Source: Brevirhabdus sp. (GTDB lineage: Bacteria; Pseudomonadota; Alphaproteobacteria; Rhodobacterales; Rhodobacteraceae). From it: DNA of 64,000 nt. How positions within the stretch are numbered: position 1 is the first letter of the stretch; the number at the start of each line of letters is the position of its first letter. The notes under the pieces were generated by a model. It had not been told where the DNA came from. It worked only from the letters and a program-made list of their open reading frames with translations, and did no database searches. Of this stretch, positions 44,301 through 53,001 are shown in pieces. Both the position numbers and the translations under genes were made by a program. The stretch covers positions 1 through 64,000 of the forward strand of contig JAGXFH010000050.1 of the NCBI GenBank assembly GCA_024637315.1. The letters run 5' to 3'.

Positions 44301-45548
44301 TCATGCTGCAACGCCTGGTGAAATGCTCAGATGCGCGGCGACGCCGGCCGCAATTGCTTCGGCATCTCGGTCGACGCCGTAGATGAAGGCAGAACTCCGG
44401 TGACGCATGAATGGCAGGCCGAGCGTGAACAGCCCCGGTTCCGGCGTAAAGCCGTCCGTCTGAAGGATTTCCCCCTCGGGGCTGAGAACGGGCAGCCGCA
44501 GCCAGGGATAGGAGCGGCGGAAACCTGTGGCCCAGATCACGGTCCTGATGCCGGCGGCCTCAAGATCGAGTTCGGTCGGACCGCTCGCTAATTCTGCCGG
44601 CCGCTCCCAAGCGCCCGGATCTTGTGGAGCGGGAAAGCCCATTTCCGAAATGTACTGGTCTATCATCGACAAGAGACGCTGCAGGCGCCCCTCCGCAGCA
44701 TCCACGGCTTGCTGGATGGAACCGGCAAGATGTACCCGCCCCGCTGAGACGCCAAGCGCGCGACCGGTGAGGCGCACGCCGAGGGATTTGAGCCGCGCGA
44801 GACCAATCGCCTGCCCGCCCTCGCTGCCGGTCAACTGGAACGACGGCAACGCCACGATCCGCCTGTTCGTGACCGTCGGATCGCGCGGCTCATAGAGGAA
44901 CCCGGTGCGGTCAAGCCAGTAGAAGAAATCCCGACCGCGGTAGCGGCGAGGAGATCGGGCGTGGCGACCGACCGCGATCGTGACCTGCCGGCCGGACGCG
45001 CGGATTTCCCTTGCGAATTGCACCCCAGAGGCGGACGCACCGACCACCAGAACGCCGCCATCGTCGAGCGCGTCGGGGCCGGAATACTGATTTGCGGTCA
45101 CTTGGCGGATGCTCTTGGGCAGCGCTTTCGCCCAGGCTGGGATCGCCGGCTGATCGCAGGCGCCGGTCGCGACGACGACGGCGCGGGCCGCAAAGTCTCC
45201 TCCGGTTGTGCGCACGACGAAGCGGCCGCCTTCCCGCGTAACCGACCTTACCGCGCACGCCGTGCGGATCGGCGCGGCGAAAGCGCGCCCATAGCTGTTC
45301 AGAAGTCCGGCAAACGCGTCCGACTGCATGAATCCGTCTGCATCCGTCTGCGTGGCAAGACCGGGGAGGCGGATCATGAAGTTCGGCGACAGGAGCGTCA
45401 GGCCGGGCCAGCGTTCCGACAGCCAGCGTTCACCAACGCGGCCGCGTTCGAGCACGACATGGTCGATGCGTTTTTCTGTCAGGCAATGGCTCAGCGCCAA
45501 TCCGGCTTGCCCTGCACCTATTATGATTGTGTCCACGTTTAGCGGCAT
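44301..45548 (-). CDS. flavin-containing monooxygenase-like NAD(P)/FAD oxidoreductase
   Basis: A 415-residue protein. IIIGAGQAGLALSHCL at the N-terminus binds FAD, GVLVVGASASGVQFAREI is the second (NADPH) Rossmann motif and VVVATGACDQPAIPAW is the ATG-type motif between them. It resembles FMO/CzcO-type enzymes that oxidise N- or S-containing small molecules. The ATG at 45548 gives the normal family start; the longer frame runs back through an operator site and a terminator, so it is rejected. First gene of a two-gene flavoprotein unit. Confidence 0.85.
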   Translation of the reverse strand: MPLNVDTIIIGAGQAGLALSHCLTEKRIDHVVLERGRVGERWLSERWPGLTLLSPNFMIRLPGLATQTDADGFMQSDAFAGLLNSYGRAFAAPIRTACAVRSVTREGGRFVVRTTGGDFAARAVVVATGACDQPAIPAWAKALPKSIRQVTANQYSGPDALDDGGVLVVGASASGVQFAREIRASGRQVTIAVGRHARSPRRYRGRDFFYWLDRTGFLYEPRDPTVTNRRIVALPSFQLTGSEGGQAIGLARLKSLGVRLTGRALGVSAGRVHLAGSIQQAVDAAEGRLQRLLSMIDQYISEMGFPAPQDPGAWERPAELASGPTELDLEAAGIRTVIWATGFRRSYPWLRLPVLSPEGEILQTDGFTPEPGLFTLGLPFMRHRSSAFIYGVDRDAEAIAAGVAAHLSISPGVAA

Positions 45549-45591
45549 GTCATCTATCCGTTGTTCGGCGGGCGCTACCTGACGTGCGCGT

Positions 45592-45639
45592 GTTTCAGCC
45601 CGACTGCGCGCCGCGGACGAAAGGGTTTCATTTGTTTCG
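45592..45639. promoter_or_regulatory. GTTTCA direct-repeat operator, site 3
   Basis: GTTTCAG at 45592 is followed 33 bases later by GTTTCATTTGTTTCG at 45625-45639, the same spacing as site 1. It is upstream of the FMO-like gene (start 45548). Confidence 0.6.
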
Positions 45640-45670
45640 ACGGCGCGGTTCACGGGCGGATCAAACGAAA

Positions 45671-45697
45671 ACGCCCGCAGGAAAGACCTGCGGGCGT
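45671..45697 (-). terminator. terminator of the OsmC-small protein unit
   Basis: An 11-bp perfect stem ACGCCCGCAGG/CCTGCGGGCGT with a 5-base loop, followed on the minus strand by TTTTCGTTTG. It lies 26 bases beyond the stop of the 54-residue gene. Confidence 0.85.
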
Positions 45698-45722
45698 TCG
45701 CGCGAGTGGGGTTGTTCAAAAC

Positions 45723-45887
45723 TCAGGCGGCCATCTTGTGGGGCGTCGGCTCTGCGACGTCCTGGCCGTTATCGCACGGAAAGACGCTCTTTTCATTCCA
45801 CCAGGTCATGAAGGCGCGGATCGTTTCCTTGCTCTGCATGTGATCGAAGCCGTTTCCATAGCTCTTCTTCTTGCGCATCTTCTGCAT
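45723..45887 (-). CDS. small uncharacterised protein (54 residues)
   Basis: Begins MQKMRKKKSYGNGFDHM, continues with IRAFMTWWNEKSVFPCDN and ends PTPHKMAA. It lies 64 bases downstream of the OsmC gene and just before a strong terminator, which supports it as the real last gene of that unit. No membrane segment. An overlapping frame beginning MNDAEDAQ is shorter and less likely. Function unknown. Confidence 0.55.
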   Translation of the reverse strand: MQKMRKKKSYGNGFDHMQSKETIRAFMTWWNEKSVFPCDNGQDVAEPTPHKMAA

Positions 45888-45951
45888 CGTTCATGTCTTT
45901 CAGTTGGGCAGGGGATGGGAGGCCGACACATCAGGTGCTGGCCAACCCGTT

Positions 45952-46533
45952 TCAGTTCGCGATTGCGGCAACCGTGACTGGAACGCCGTTCGTCATCACG
46001 TCGAAGACGGCCGAGCGGGCCACCGACTGGTGTACGATCTGCTCCAGCACCTCGTCGGATGCGTCACCCTTGATCTTGAAGCTGGCGCGGATGCCCGAGA
46101 AGCCGTTGCGAACCGTTTTGTCGAGGCCAAGGATTCCATTCAGGTTGATGTCGCCCTCGATCGAGGTCTCGACGGAGTGAAGCTTGACCTGACGGATCGA
46201 CGCGATGTTGCCGATCCCCGCCGCGATGCAGGCCGAAAGCCCGGCCAGCAACATCTCGATCGGCGTTACGCCATTGTCGGTGCCGCAAAGCACCTGCGGG
46301 TGATCGCCGTCGATGCTGTAGGACTCCTTGTGCTCCATTTCGGACATCGCGCCAAAGAAACCTGCGAAGCTGGTGCGGGAATGCGTACCCGAAAGCCATT
46401 CGCCATTGGCGCGGAAGGTGAACTTCGCGATGTCGGGCGTCTGGCCGACGGCACCGAGCGTGGCGACGAAGTTCGGCACGTCGACGCCGTTGATTGCGAC
46501 CTTGGCGGGCTTTTCGGTGGTTGCAGTGGTCAT
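45952..46533 (-). CDS. OsmC/Ohr-family protein
   Basis: A 193-residue protein with the OsmC fold pattern: HSRTSFAGFFGAMSEMEHK, then CGTDNGVTPIEMLLAGLSAC with the two cysteines expected for peroxide reduction, and GLDKTVRNGFSGIRASFKI. Family members reduce organic hydroperoxides or handle sulfur species with dihydrolipoyl or glutathione thiols. GGAG precedes the ATG. A GTTTCA-type operator lies just upstream and a small gene downstream. Confidence 0.82.
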   Translation of the reverse strand: MTTATTEKPAKVAINGVDVPNFVATLGAVGQTPDIAKFTFRANGEWLSGTHSRTSFAGFFGAMSEMEHKESYSIDGDHPQVLCGTDNGVTPIEMLLAGLSACIAAGIGNIASIRQVKLHSVETSIEGDINLNGILGLDKTVRNGFSGIRASFKIKGDASDEVLEQIVHQSVARSAVFDVMTNGVPVTVAAIAN

Positions 46534-46611
46534 TCATGATCTCCTGTCATTCGTCTGGGGGTTGCGCGGACGAACCGTTCGCCCGATGGACAGAAGATCT
46601 AGGGTCGCCAT

Positions 46612-46649
46612 GTTTCAGGCGAATTGCGGGGCGTGTTTCAATGGTTTCG
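46612..46649. promoter_or_regulatory. GTTTCA direct-repeat operator, site 4
   Basis: GTTTCAG at 46612 and GTTTCAATGGTTTCG at 46635-46649, 23 bases apart (one helical turn less than sites 1 and 3). It lies 79-116 bases upstream of the OsmC start, between osmC and the LysR gene. Confidence 0.55.
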
Positions 46650-46725
46650 GATGAATGGCCCTTGCCGACCTCCGGGCCGGGCGGATCGCCAATACGGGCG
46701 GGCGTCGCGGCGGCAAGGCGTGCAG

Positions 46726-47592
46726 TTATGCTTTCGCCGCGCCTGCGCCCTGCCTGGAGAAGAAGTCCAGATAATGTTTCTCCAGCCGCTCGATGACATG
46801 TGAACGCTTCGCGTAGGATCGCTCGAGCCGGATGTTCAGATGTTTCAACACCGGAAAGCCGTCTTCCTCCAAGTATGCCCGTTCGCCCTCGACCATGCTG
46901 CCCTCGACCAGGACGGCGACGCAGAGATTTGCGGTGACCGCCTGATGCTGGGCATGGACGCTTCGGCATACGCAGACCGACCGATAGCGCCGGTTCATCG
47001 CGTCAAGTGCCGCGACAAGCGGCAACTCGTCCTGATTGCGCTCGTCCCAGACCGCGACCGGAAGCGGGTCAACCTTGCTCAGATTGACCTCGGACGGCCC
47101 CACCACGACGAGACGGTCGGTGAAGGCGACGGGCCCACGGGTGGGGCAGTTGCCCTCGGTCACGAAGGCCAGATCAATCGACCCGTTGGCGATCCGTCGC
47201 GAAAGACCGAGGGAATCGTCGATCACGATGCTGATGGTGCCCTGCGGCAGGAGATTCGTGAACTCCGTCAGGACGTCCTTCAGAATCCGGTTCACATAGG
47301 CGTCCGCCACCCCGACGACGACGATTCCCTCGAACGTCTTTCGCCGGAACATGGCTATCGCGTCGTCGTGCATGTCCACGATCCCGCGCGCGGGGCGCAA
47401 CAGCGATTTGCCGTATTCCGTGAGAGTGACAGGAGTCGCGGTCCGATCGAACAGGGGCTGGCCAAGTGCATCTTCGAGCCGCTTGACCTGCTGGCTCACG
47501 GCAGACTGGGTTCGGCCGACGATTTGCGCCGCGGTGGTGAAACCGCCGGAATCGGCGATCGCGAGGAACGTGCGATACAGATCTATGTCCAT
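46726..47592 (-). CDS. LysR-family transcriptional regulator
   Basis: A 288-residue LTTR. The N-terminal winged HTH is typical (FLAIADSGGFTTAAQIVGRT, then SAVSQQVKRLEDALGQPLF); a co-inducer domain fills the rest. AAGGAG precedes the ATG. It lies upstream of osmC on the same strand and may control the neighbouring redox genes, although the local GTTTCA direct repeats do not look like the usual T-N11-A LysR box. Confidence 0.88.
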   Translation of the reverse strand: MDIDLYRTFLAIADSGGFTTAAQIVGRTQSAVSQQVKRLEDALGQPLFDRTATPVTLTEYGKSLLRPARGIVDMHDDAIAMFRRKTFEGIVVVGVADAYVNRILKDVLTEFTNLLPQGTISIVIDDSLGLSRRIANGSIDLAFVTEGNCPTRGPVAFTDRLVVVGPSEVNLSKVDPLPVAVWDERNQDELPLVAALDAMNRRYRSVCVCRSVHAQHQAVTANLCVAVLVEGSMVEGERAYLEEDGFPVLKHLNIRLERSYAKRSHVIERLEKHYLDFFSRQGAGAAKA

Positions 47593-47990
47593 TAGCGCTC
47601 CTTATAGGGTGCATACGAACAATTCGTTTGATGTTGACACGCCGTTCAATCAAAACCTGCTCACGTTCCGACCGGACGGCAGTCACGTCGAATGAATTTC
47701 GACAACTGGCAGTCCGGTCGGGGCATGGCGACTGAAGCAACCAAGGACGTTTAAACCCAAGCTATAGCACGAAAGAACTTTTTACTTCCAAGTGATTCTT
47801 TGTCACTTGCGTCGTGAACTGGCGCATTTTTCCAGCTTCACGGCTGCGCGGTGGCGCGCGAGATTTGTCTCATGCCGATTGCGGTCGGCCGCGCCACCAA
47901 TCACTCCCCGGATGTCGGACCGACCGGATCAGGTCGGTACCGCGCTCAAACGACGGTCACGTTGCCCGTGACCGGACGAAAGGAAACGGC
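47593..47990. other. divergent promoter region between lysR and DUF1127 gene
   Basis: About 400 bases. It includes a dyad at 47615-47627 close to the lysR start and an AT-rich stretch near 47750-47810 that may hold the rightward promoter. No gene is seen. Confidence 0.5.
47615..47627. promoter_or_regulatory. ACGAA-CAA-TTCGT dyad, possible LysR site
   Basis: A perfect 5-bp inverted repeat with a 3-base centre, 23 bases upstream of the lysR ATG. LysR proteins usually bind a dyad at this place to repress themselves. Confidence 0.4.
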
Positions 47991-48389
47991 ATGCATAACG
48001 TTAATGCAAACGCAGCGATTTCGCGGCATGACACTCCGTCCTCGACCGTGACGGCGCCCCAAACGGTGGTCACACCCGCAAACTGGACCCGTCGGCCGCT
48101 TATTCTCATCAAGGGCTGCGCATCGATCCGCTTGCCGGACGCATCGCCCGATACCCCCTCTGTGACCGGTAGCCGCAGCGGACCTGTCGCCGCCTGTCTC
48201 AACATGATGCAGGCCGCCATGACGACGGTCAGGATGAAACGGAAGGCGTACAAGGATGCCCGAATACGACGGATGGCCCGCTACGAGATGGGCTATCTCA
48301 GCGACCACATGCTGAGAGACATCGGGCTGTCGCGCAGTCGGACTACCGTCGCCCTGCGCGACGCCTCTCTTCCCGGTTCGAGACTCTGA
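47991..48389 (+). CDS. DUF1127-domain protein with long N-terminal extension
   Basis: A 132-residue protein. Only the last 45 residues match DUF1127 (RRMARYEMGYLSDHMLRDIG). The first 85 are low-complexity, Thr/Pro/Ser-rich, with one short hydrophobic patch (AACLNMMQAAM). AGGAAA lies before the ATG at 47991, so upstream frame extension is rejected. It lies 62 bases upstream of the OmpR-type gene on the same strand. Confidence 0.65.
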   Translation: MHNVNANAAISRHDTPSSTVTAPQTVVTPANWTRRPLILIKGCASIRLPDASPDTPSVTGSRSGPVAACLNMMQAAMTTVRMKRKAYKDARIRRMARYEMGYLSDHMLRDIGLSRSRTTVALRDASLPGSRL

Positions 48390-48451
48390 TCAACGGATAC
48401 CCAACAGACGCCGTTCGCACACGCGTCTGCAAGAACGAAAAGGAATGGAAC

Positions 48452-49108
48452 ATGTCTGCCGCCTCCTTGGCATATGAACAGCCAAATGCCGGCCCGGCGC
48501 CGGTTGTCCAGATCGATGTAGGTTCGTTCATCGCGCTTATGAGCATGGTCGCCAAGCATGTCGACCTCTCGTCCTTCCAGGGGCAACTTGCGACGGCAAA
48601 CGCCCCGATCCAGGGAAACGTGACCGCGTTCAAGGGCGCGCACGCCGGTGATCGGCCGCATCAGCGAGCCGCAAATACCGGGACCGAAGACCCTGGCAAC
48701 GGGCCACAGGCCTCGCTGGTGAACATGCTGATCGATGCATTCGCACCAGCGGCCGTCAAGGACATCGCGGAAGTGGTGCCGCTTGCTCCGCCGGCGGGTT
48801 CCCGAGCCTATCCCTTCGGCAAGACCTGGCTGCATGTCGATTCGGCAAAGCTGATCGACGCTGAAGGGCGAGCGATCCCATTGACGGCGATGGAGTTCCG
48901 GCTACTCAAGCTCTTCGCCGAGAATCGTGGCCGTGTCCTGAACCGCGACCAGATCCTCGAAGGTGCGCACGACCGGTCTTGGGATCCTTTCGACAGGTCG
49001 ATCGACATCCGCATCTCGCGCATTCGCAAGAAGATCGAGCACAACCCGCAGAAGCCCGAGGTCATCCGCACAGTGCGCGGCATCGGGTACATCTACGATC
49101 CCGCGTGA
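48452..49108 (+). CDS. OmpR-type winged-helix DNA-binding protein without receiver domain
   Basis: A 218-residue protein. Residues about 125-216 are a full Trans_reg_C winged helix: ALPLTAMEFRLLKLF-like segment (IPLTAMEFRLLKLFAENRGR), LNRDQILEGAHD, then SIDIRISRIRKKIEHNP and VRGIGYIYDPA at the end. The first 120 residues are not a response-regulator receiver: no acidic pocket or phospho-Asp is visible. It must be controlled in another way. AAGGAA precedes the ATG. OmpR-type proteins bind direct repeats, which makes it a candidate for the GTTTCA sites at 42-47 kb. Confidence 0.8.
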   Translation: MSAASLAYEQPNAGPAPVVQIDVGSFIALMSMVAKHVDLSSFQGQLATANAPIQGNVTAFKGAHAGDRPHQRAANTGTEDPGNGPQASLVNMLIDAFAPAAVKDIAEVVPLAPPAGSRAYPFGKTWLHVDSAKLIDAEGRAIPLTAMEFRLLKLFAENRGRVLNRDQILEGAHDRSWDPFDRSIDIRISRIRKKIEHNPQKPEVIRTVRGIGYIYDPA

Positions 49109-49340
49109 CGTGCTTGCCTCGACAAGCGGTTCGCCGGAACACGATAACGAATGACCGCTTTCCCGGACTATGATGCGTCGCTTCGCAGATGCGGCGAATT
49201 CACACGTCCCAGCCCTTCGTGCCAGTCACCTGGCGCCCTGCCAACGTCGCGGCACCGTCGGCAAGGGGCTGGGAGCGGTCGGCTGCGCTGCAGTGTCTGA
49301 GGGAACCAGCAAAGGCAGCAGTGGGCTGCGGACCACCCCC

Positions 49341-49724
49341 CTACCCCGCCTTCGGCAGCATCCTGCCCAGCACCCGGCCGCCGAGGATATGCACATGCAG
49401 GTGCGGCACGTCCTGCACCCCGTTCGCGCCGGTATTGGCGATGATCCGGTAGCCCGCGCCACCGTCGCCGGGGCTGACGCCCAGCATGTCGCAGATCCGG
49501 CCGACGGTGCGGGCGAAATCGAGGATCTCGGCGTCGCTCGCCTCGGTCGCGAAGTGGTCGTAGGTCACATAGGCGCCCTTCGGGATCACCAGAACATGAT
49601 CGGGCGCTTGCGGCGCGATATCGCGGAACGCCAGGCAATGCCCAGTCTCCAGAACGGTGTCGTTCGGGATCTCGCCGCGCAGGATCTTGGCGAAAATGTT
49701 CTGATCGTCGTAGGCATAGGCCAT
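49341..49724 (-). CDS. HIT-family (histidine triad) nucleotide-binding protein
   Basis: A 127-residue protein. The histidine triad HLHVHILGG lies near residue 108, after NIFAKILRGEIP and HVLVIPKGAYV. HINT-type hydrolases cleave AMP-lysine and related phosphoramidates in the cytoplasm. The ATG at 49724 fits the family start. Its start lies 8 bases after the stop of the glycosyltransferase gene. Confidence 0.92.
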   Translation of the reverse strand: MAYAYDDQNIFAKILRGEIPNDTVLETGHCLAFRDIAPQAPDHVLVIPKGAYVTYDHFATEASDAEILDFARTVGRICDMLGVSPGDGGAGYRIIANTGANGVQDVPHLHVHILGGRVLGRMLPKAG

Positions 49725-49732
49725 GGCAGTCC

Positions 49733-51310
49733 TCAATCGGCAAAGAGATGGTCGGCGGCCACGATTTCGCGGGCCTTGTCGAGCGTGATGTCCAGAAACC
49801 GCGACAGGGGCAAGGCGTTTTCTTCCGGCCCATTGCGTTCGCGGATCCGGTGGAAGTTGGTGAAATTGGCATCGCGGATGCGATCGGCCTCGAAATAGAC
49901 ATCGCTGCGGATCGTCGGCAGCAGCCGGTCGATGGTTTCCTGACTCGTCCGCTCGCCGGCCAGCCCGACGCGCTTGGCGTGGCCAAGCAGATAAGCGTCG
50001 GTGAAATCGCATTCGATCTCCAGCAGGCTGGTCTTCGAGCGGTCGGCATAGAAATCCTGCAACAGATCCATGTTGTTGGGATCGAGGCAGATGATCAGCC
50101 GGTCGGTTTCGTAATAGTCGAACAGCATCCGCATCAGCGCCCGCCGGTGCCGGGTGCGCTTACCGAGGGTGTGCTGGATCCCCCCCAGATCGGGCAGGAC
50201 GGTGCTTTCCTCGTCAAACAGGTATTCCATCGCCGGCACGTTCGTCACCTTGCGGATTCGGCCCAGAAGCCGCTTTGCGACATGCCATTTCTTGCAGGTG
50301 ATGATCATCAGCTCGCGTTCGCGGCCAAGCGTCGATTCGGTCTCCCAGAACCGCGGCGAGAACCGCCGCCCCTCGCGGCCCCGGCCGGTCAGGAACTTGA
50401 ACAGGCTCTGGCCCTCGTTCGAGATCTGAAAGCTCACCCCCTCGGCTGCAAAGAGATCGCCCAGCCGCCGCTTCAACTCGGTCGCTTCGGGCGAGATCTT
50501 GCGGGCGAACAGGAAGTCCTGGCCCAGCAGCAGATCGAAATGATCGTTGTAGAACGTGACCGGCATCCCGTAATCGGAGAACATCAGGAAGGTCAGCGTG
50601 CGGGTGCGGATCTCGCGCTCTGGAATCAGGTGGCGCACGAGGGTCTGGAAAAAGGTTTCATCCGGAATCCAGGTGGTGCGGAAAAACCGCATCACATCGG
50701 GGCGGTCGCGGGTGAGATCGAGGATCTTCTCGACCGTCTGACGCCGCAGGCACCACCACTGACTGCCGATCATGATCTGCAGATCGGCAGGGATCGGCCG
50801 CGTCAGGCCCAGCCGCTTCTGCAGGGTCATCGAGGCGTAGAACCACCGCTTGCGGGTGCGTTCGTTGAAGAAATGCCGGTAGATCAGCCGTTCTTCCTTG
50901 ATCCCGGTCTTGATCCAGTCGCTTTCGAGGAAGTCGAAGCTCTCGATGAAATCGGCGTCGTTCTCGTCAAGGAAGTCATGGATGTATTCGGCGGATTTGA
51001 TCGCCATGCAATCGCCCGAGAGCATGTAGAAATGCGTGGCCCGCGGAAACGCCGCCTCGGCCGCCTCGATCGCCAGAAGGGTCGCGCGTACCAGCGACCA
51101 TTCCCCCCAGCCGCACTTGATCCGCTTGCGGGCAAAGGTGACGTTGGGATTGTCTTTCAACGCGACGGCAATCCGGTTGAAATGCTCGCGCCTGGCGCGG
51201 GCGTCGAAATGGATCGCCATGCAGTCGCCCGCCGCCGTCAACCGACGGGCCTGGTCGATAATCGCGTCGGGATCCTTGTGACACAGCAAAATAAAGGCGA
51301 TTTTTGCCAT
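49733..51310 (-). CDS. GT14-like beta-1,6-N-acetylglucosaminyltransferase family protein
   Basis: A 525-residue protein. The N-terminal half begins MAKIAFILLCHKDPD and contains KCGWGEWSLVRATLLAI and YMLSGDCMAIKS, the core-2/I-branching transferase pattern. The C-terminal half (about 290-525) is a separate domain known to me mainly from Rhodobacterales. It probably works on a surface polysaccharide. The start at 51310 is chosen because family similarity begins there. It is divergent from a sulfotransferase gene, suggesting a shared surface-glycan role. Confidence 0.8.
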   Translation of the reverse strand: MAKIAFILLCHKDPDAIIDQARRLTAAGDCMAIHFDARARREHFNRIAVALKDNPNVTFARKRIKCGWGEWSLVRATLLAIEAAEAAFPRATHFYMLSGDCMAIKSAEYIHDFLDENDADFIESFDFLESDWIKTGIKEERLIYRHFFNERTRKRWFYASMTLQKRLGLTRPIPADLQIMIGSQWWCLRRQTVEKILDLTRDRPDVMRFFRTTWIPDETFFQTLVRHLIPEREIRTRTLTFLMFSDYGMPVTFYNDHFDLLLGQDFLFARKISPEATELKRRLGDLFAAEGVSFQISNEGQSLFKFLTGRGREGRRFSPRFWETESTLGRERELMIITCKKWHVAKRLLGRIRKVTNVPAMEYLFDEESTVLPDLGGIQHTLGKRTRHRRALMRMLFDYYETDRLIICLDPNNMDLLQDFYADRSKTSLLEIECDFTDAYLLGHAKRVGLAGERTSQETIDRLLPTIRSDVYFEADRIRDANFTNFHRIRERNGPEENALPLSRFLDITLDKAREIVAADHLFAD

Positions 51311-51457
51311 TCGTGGAAACCAAACCCTTTCAACCAGAGGAATTGTTCGCATAGATAACGTCAACAACCATTGAAAAAACAGAGCTTCTTTGTTTTTTCG
51401 GCTTAATTGTGCCCCCGATGCGTATGACAGTGTCCGGGATCAGAAGGATGAACGAGC

Positions 51458-52261
51458 ATGGGTTTTCCCGGAACCTGGATGACGACGAGCGAAAGCGTGG
51501 TCTACCGCGTGGTGCCGAAATGCGCCTGTTCCACGATCGGCCAGGTGATGTATTATTCCGATCACGGCGAATTCTTCGACGGCGACATCCATGACGCGAT
51601 GGCCGGGTTGCACAAATGGGCGATCCCCGAAAGCCAGCCGCTGATCGAGGCGGCAGTGAAGAACCACACAAGCTACGCCTTCACCGCGGTCCGCAACCCC
51701 TATGGCCGCATCCTGTCGTCCTTTTTCGACAAGATCTGCGGCATCCAGCGCAACGGCAAGCGCTATCGCGGCAACATGGTGCCGCTCCTGATCCAGAAAT
51801 ACGGCATCGAGGTCGAGGGCGATTTCGACCAGGTCGCCAGCTTCCGCCGCTTTCTGCTGTTCGCCCGCGACACCATCCGCTGGCGCCGCCCGATGGATCC
51901 TGACATCCACTGGTCGGCCATGTCGGGCCATATCTCGACTTACATCGTCAATCGCGGCACCTACGACCACATCTTCTTCACCGAGAAGTTCAACGAAGGG
52001 ATGCAGACCGTCCTCGACAATATCGAGGCGGCGCATCCGGTCGATCTGGCCACGATTCCGCGGTTCAACGAATCCGAGGGCCATGGCCCGAAGCGGGCGC
52101 ATCCGATCGAGGATTACTTCGACGACCTGTCGATCCATCTGGTGCGCGAGATGTACAAGAAGGATTTCGACCTGTTCAAATACGACATCGACAATCCCGG
52201 CAACAAGCTGCCCATCGCAGAGATCGACCTCGCCGAGGTTCACGCCAAGCTCGGCGACTGA
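51458..52261 (+). CDS. sulfotransferase family 2-like protein
   Basis: A 267-residue protein. VVPKCACSTIGQVMYYSD matches the 5'-phosphosulfate loop of carbohydrate sulfotransferases, and FTAVRNPYGRILSSFFDKIC matches the 3'-phosphate (PAPS) motif. It should transfer sulfate from PAPS to a glycan. AAGGA lies nine bases upstream of the ATG. It is followed after 23 bases by a PAP2 phosphatase gene. Confidence 0.82.
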   Translation: MGFPGTWMTTSESVVYRVVPKCACSTIGQVMYYSDHGEFFDGDIHDAMAGLHKWAIPESQPLIEAAVKNHTSYAFTAVRNPYGRILSSFFDKICGIQRNGKRYRGNMVPLLIQKYGIEVEGDFDQVASFRRFLLFARDTIRWRRPMDPDIHWSAMSGHISTYIVNRGTYDHIFFTEKFNEGMQTVLDNIEAAHPVDLATIPRFNESEGHGPKRAHPIEDYFDDLSIHLVREMYKKDFDLFKYDIDNPGNKLPIAEIDLAEVHAKLGD

Positions 52262-52284
52262 TCCGCAGCACTGAGAGGGCGGCC

Positions 52285-53001
52285 ATGCCAATTCCTTCTG
52301 CCCGTCTTTGGCTTCGGCGCAATCTGGAAGCCGGCTCGGTTCTGATCCTGCTGGCGCTGATCGCGGCGCTCTGGGTGTTCTTTTCCGTCGCCAGCGAGGT
52401 TCTGGAGGGTGACGCCAAGGCCATCGACCAGACCATCCTGCTGGCGATGCGCACGCCCGGCGACCTGGCCGACCCGATCGGGCCGCATTGGCTGGAGGTG
52501 CTGGGTCGCGATGTCTCGGCGCTTGGCGGCACCGCGGTTCTGGGCCTGCTGACGCTTGTCGTGGCGGGCTATCTGGCAATGCAGCGTCATCTGCGGACCA
52601 TGCTCTTCCTGTTGATCTCGGTGATCGGCGGGCTGATGGTGTCGAGCTTTGCCAAGCAGTTCTTCGAGCGGCCGCGGCCAGAACTGGTGCCGTATGACAG
52701 CATCGTCTTCTCCGCCAGCTTTCCGAGCGGACATTCGATGATGTCGGCGGTGACCTATCTGACGCTGGCGGCACTGCTGGCGCGGCTGGAGCCGCGCCGC
52801 CGGATCAAGCTGTATCTACTGTCGGTGGCGGTTTTGCTGACCGTCGGCGTCGGGATCAGCCGGGTCTATCTTGGGGTCCACTGGCCCAGCGACGTGATCG
52901 CGGGATGGGCGGCGGGGGCGGGCTGGGCGCTGATCTGTCTTGGCACCGCGCGCTGGCTGGAACGGCGCGGCAGGATCGCGCCGGCCGAGGGTGAAGGCTG
53001 A
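52285..53001 (+). CDS. PAP2-family membrane phosphatase
   Basis: A 238-residue protein with about six membrane helices. The three phosphatase motifs are present: KQFFERPRP, FPSGHSMMSAV and SRVYLGVHWPSDVIAG. It dephosphorylates lipid phosphates such as phosphatidate or undecaprenyl diphosphate at the membrane. Likely co-transcribed with the sulfotransferase gene. Confidence 0.88.
   Translation: MPIPSARLWLRRNLEAGSVLILLALIAALWVFFSVASEVLEGDAKAIDQTILLAMRTPGDLADPIGPHWLEVLGRDVSALGGTAVLGLLTLVVAGYLAMQRHLRTMLFLLISVIGGLMVSSFAKQFFERPRPELVPYDSIVFSASFPSGHSMMSAVTYLTLAALLARLEPRRRIKLYLLSVAVLLTVGVGISRVYLGVHWPSDVIAGWAAGAGWALICLGTARWLERRGRIAPAEGEG

Noticed and set aside
45549-45719. 57-residue N-terminal extension of the FMO-like protein
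   Set aside because: It would translate through a terminator and an operator; family similarity begins at the ATG at 45548.
49748-51358. 536-residue plus-strand open frame
   Set aside because: Antisense shadow of the GT14-like gene; no recognisable motif.
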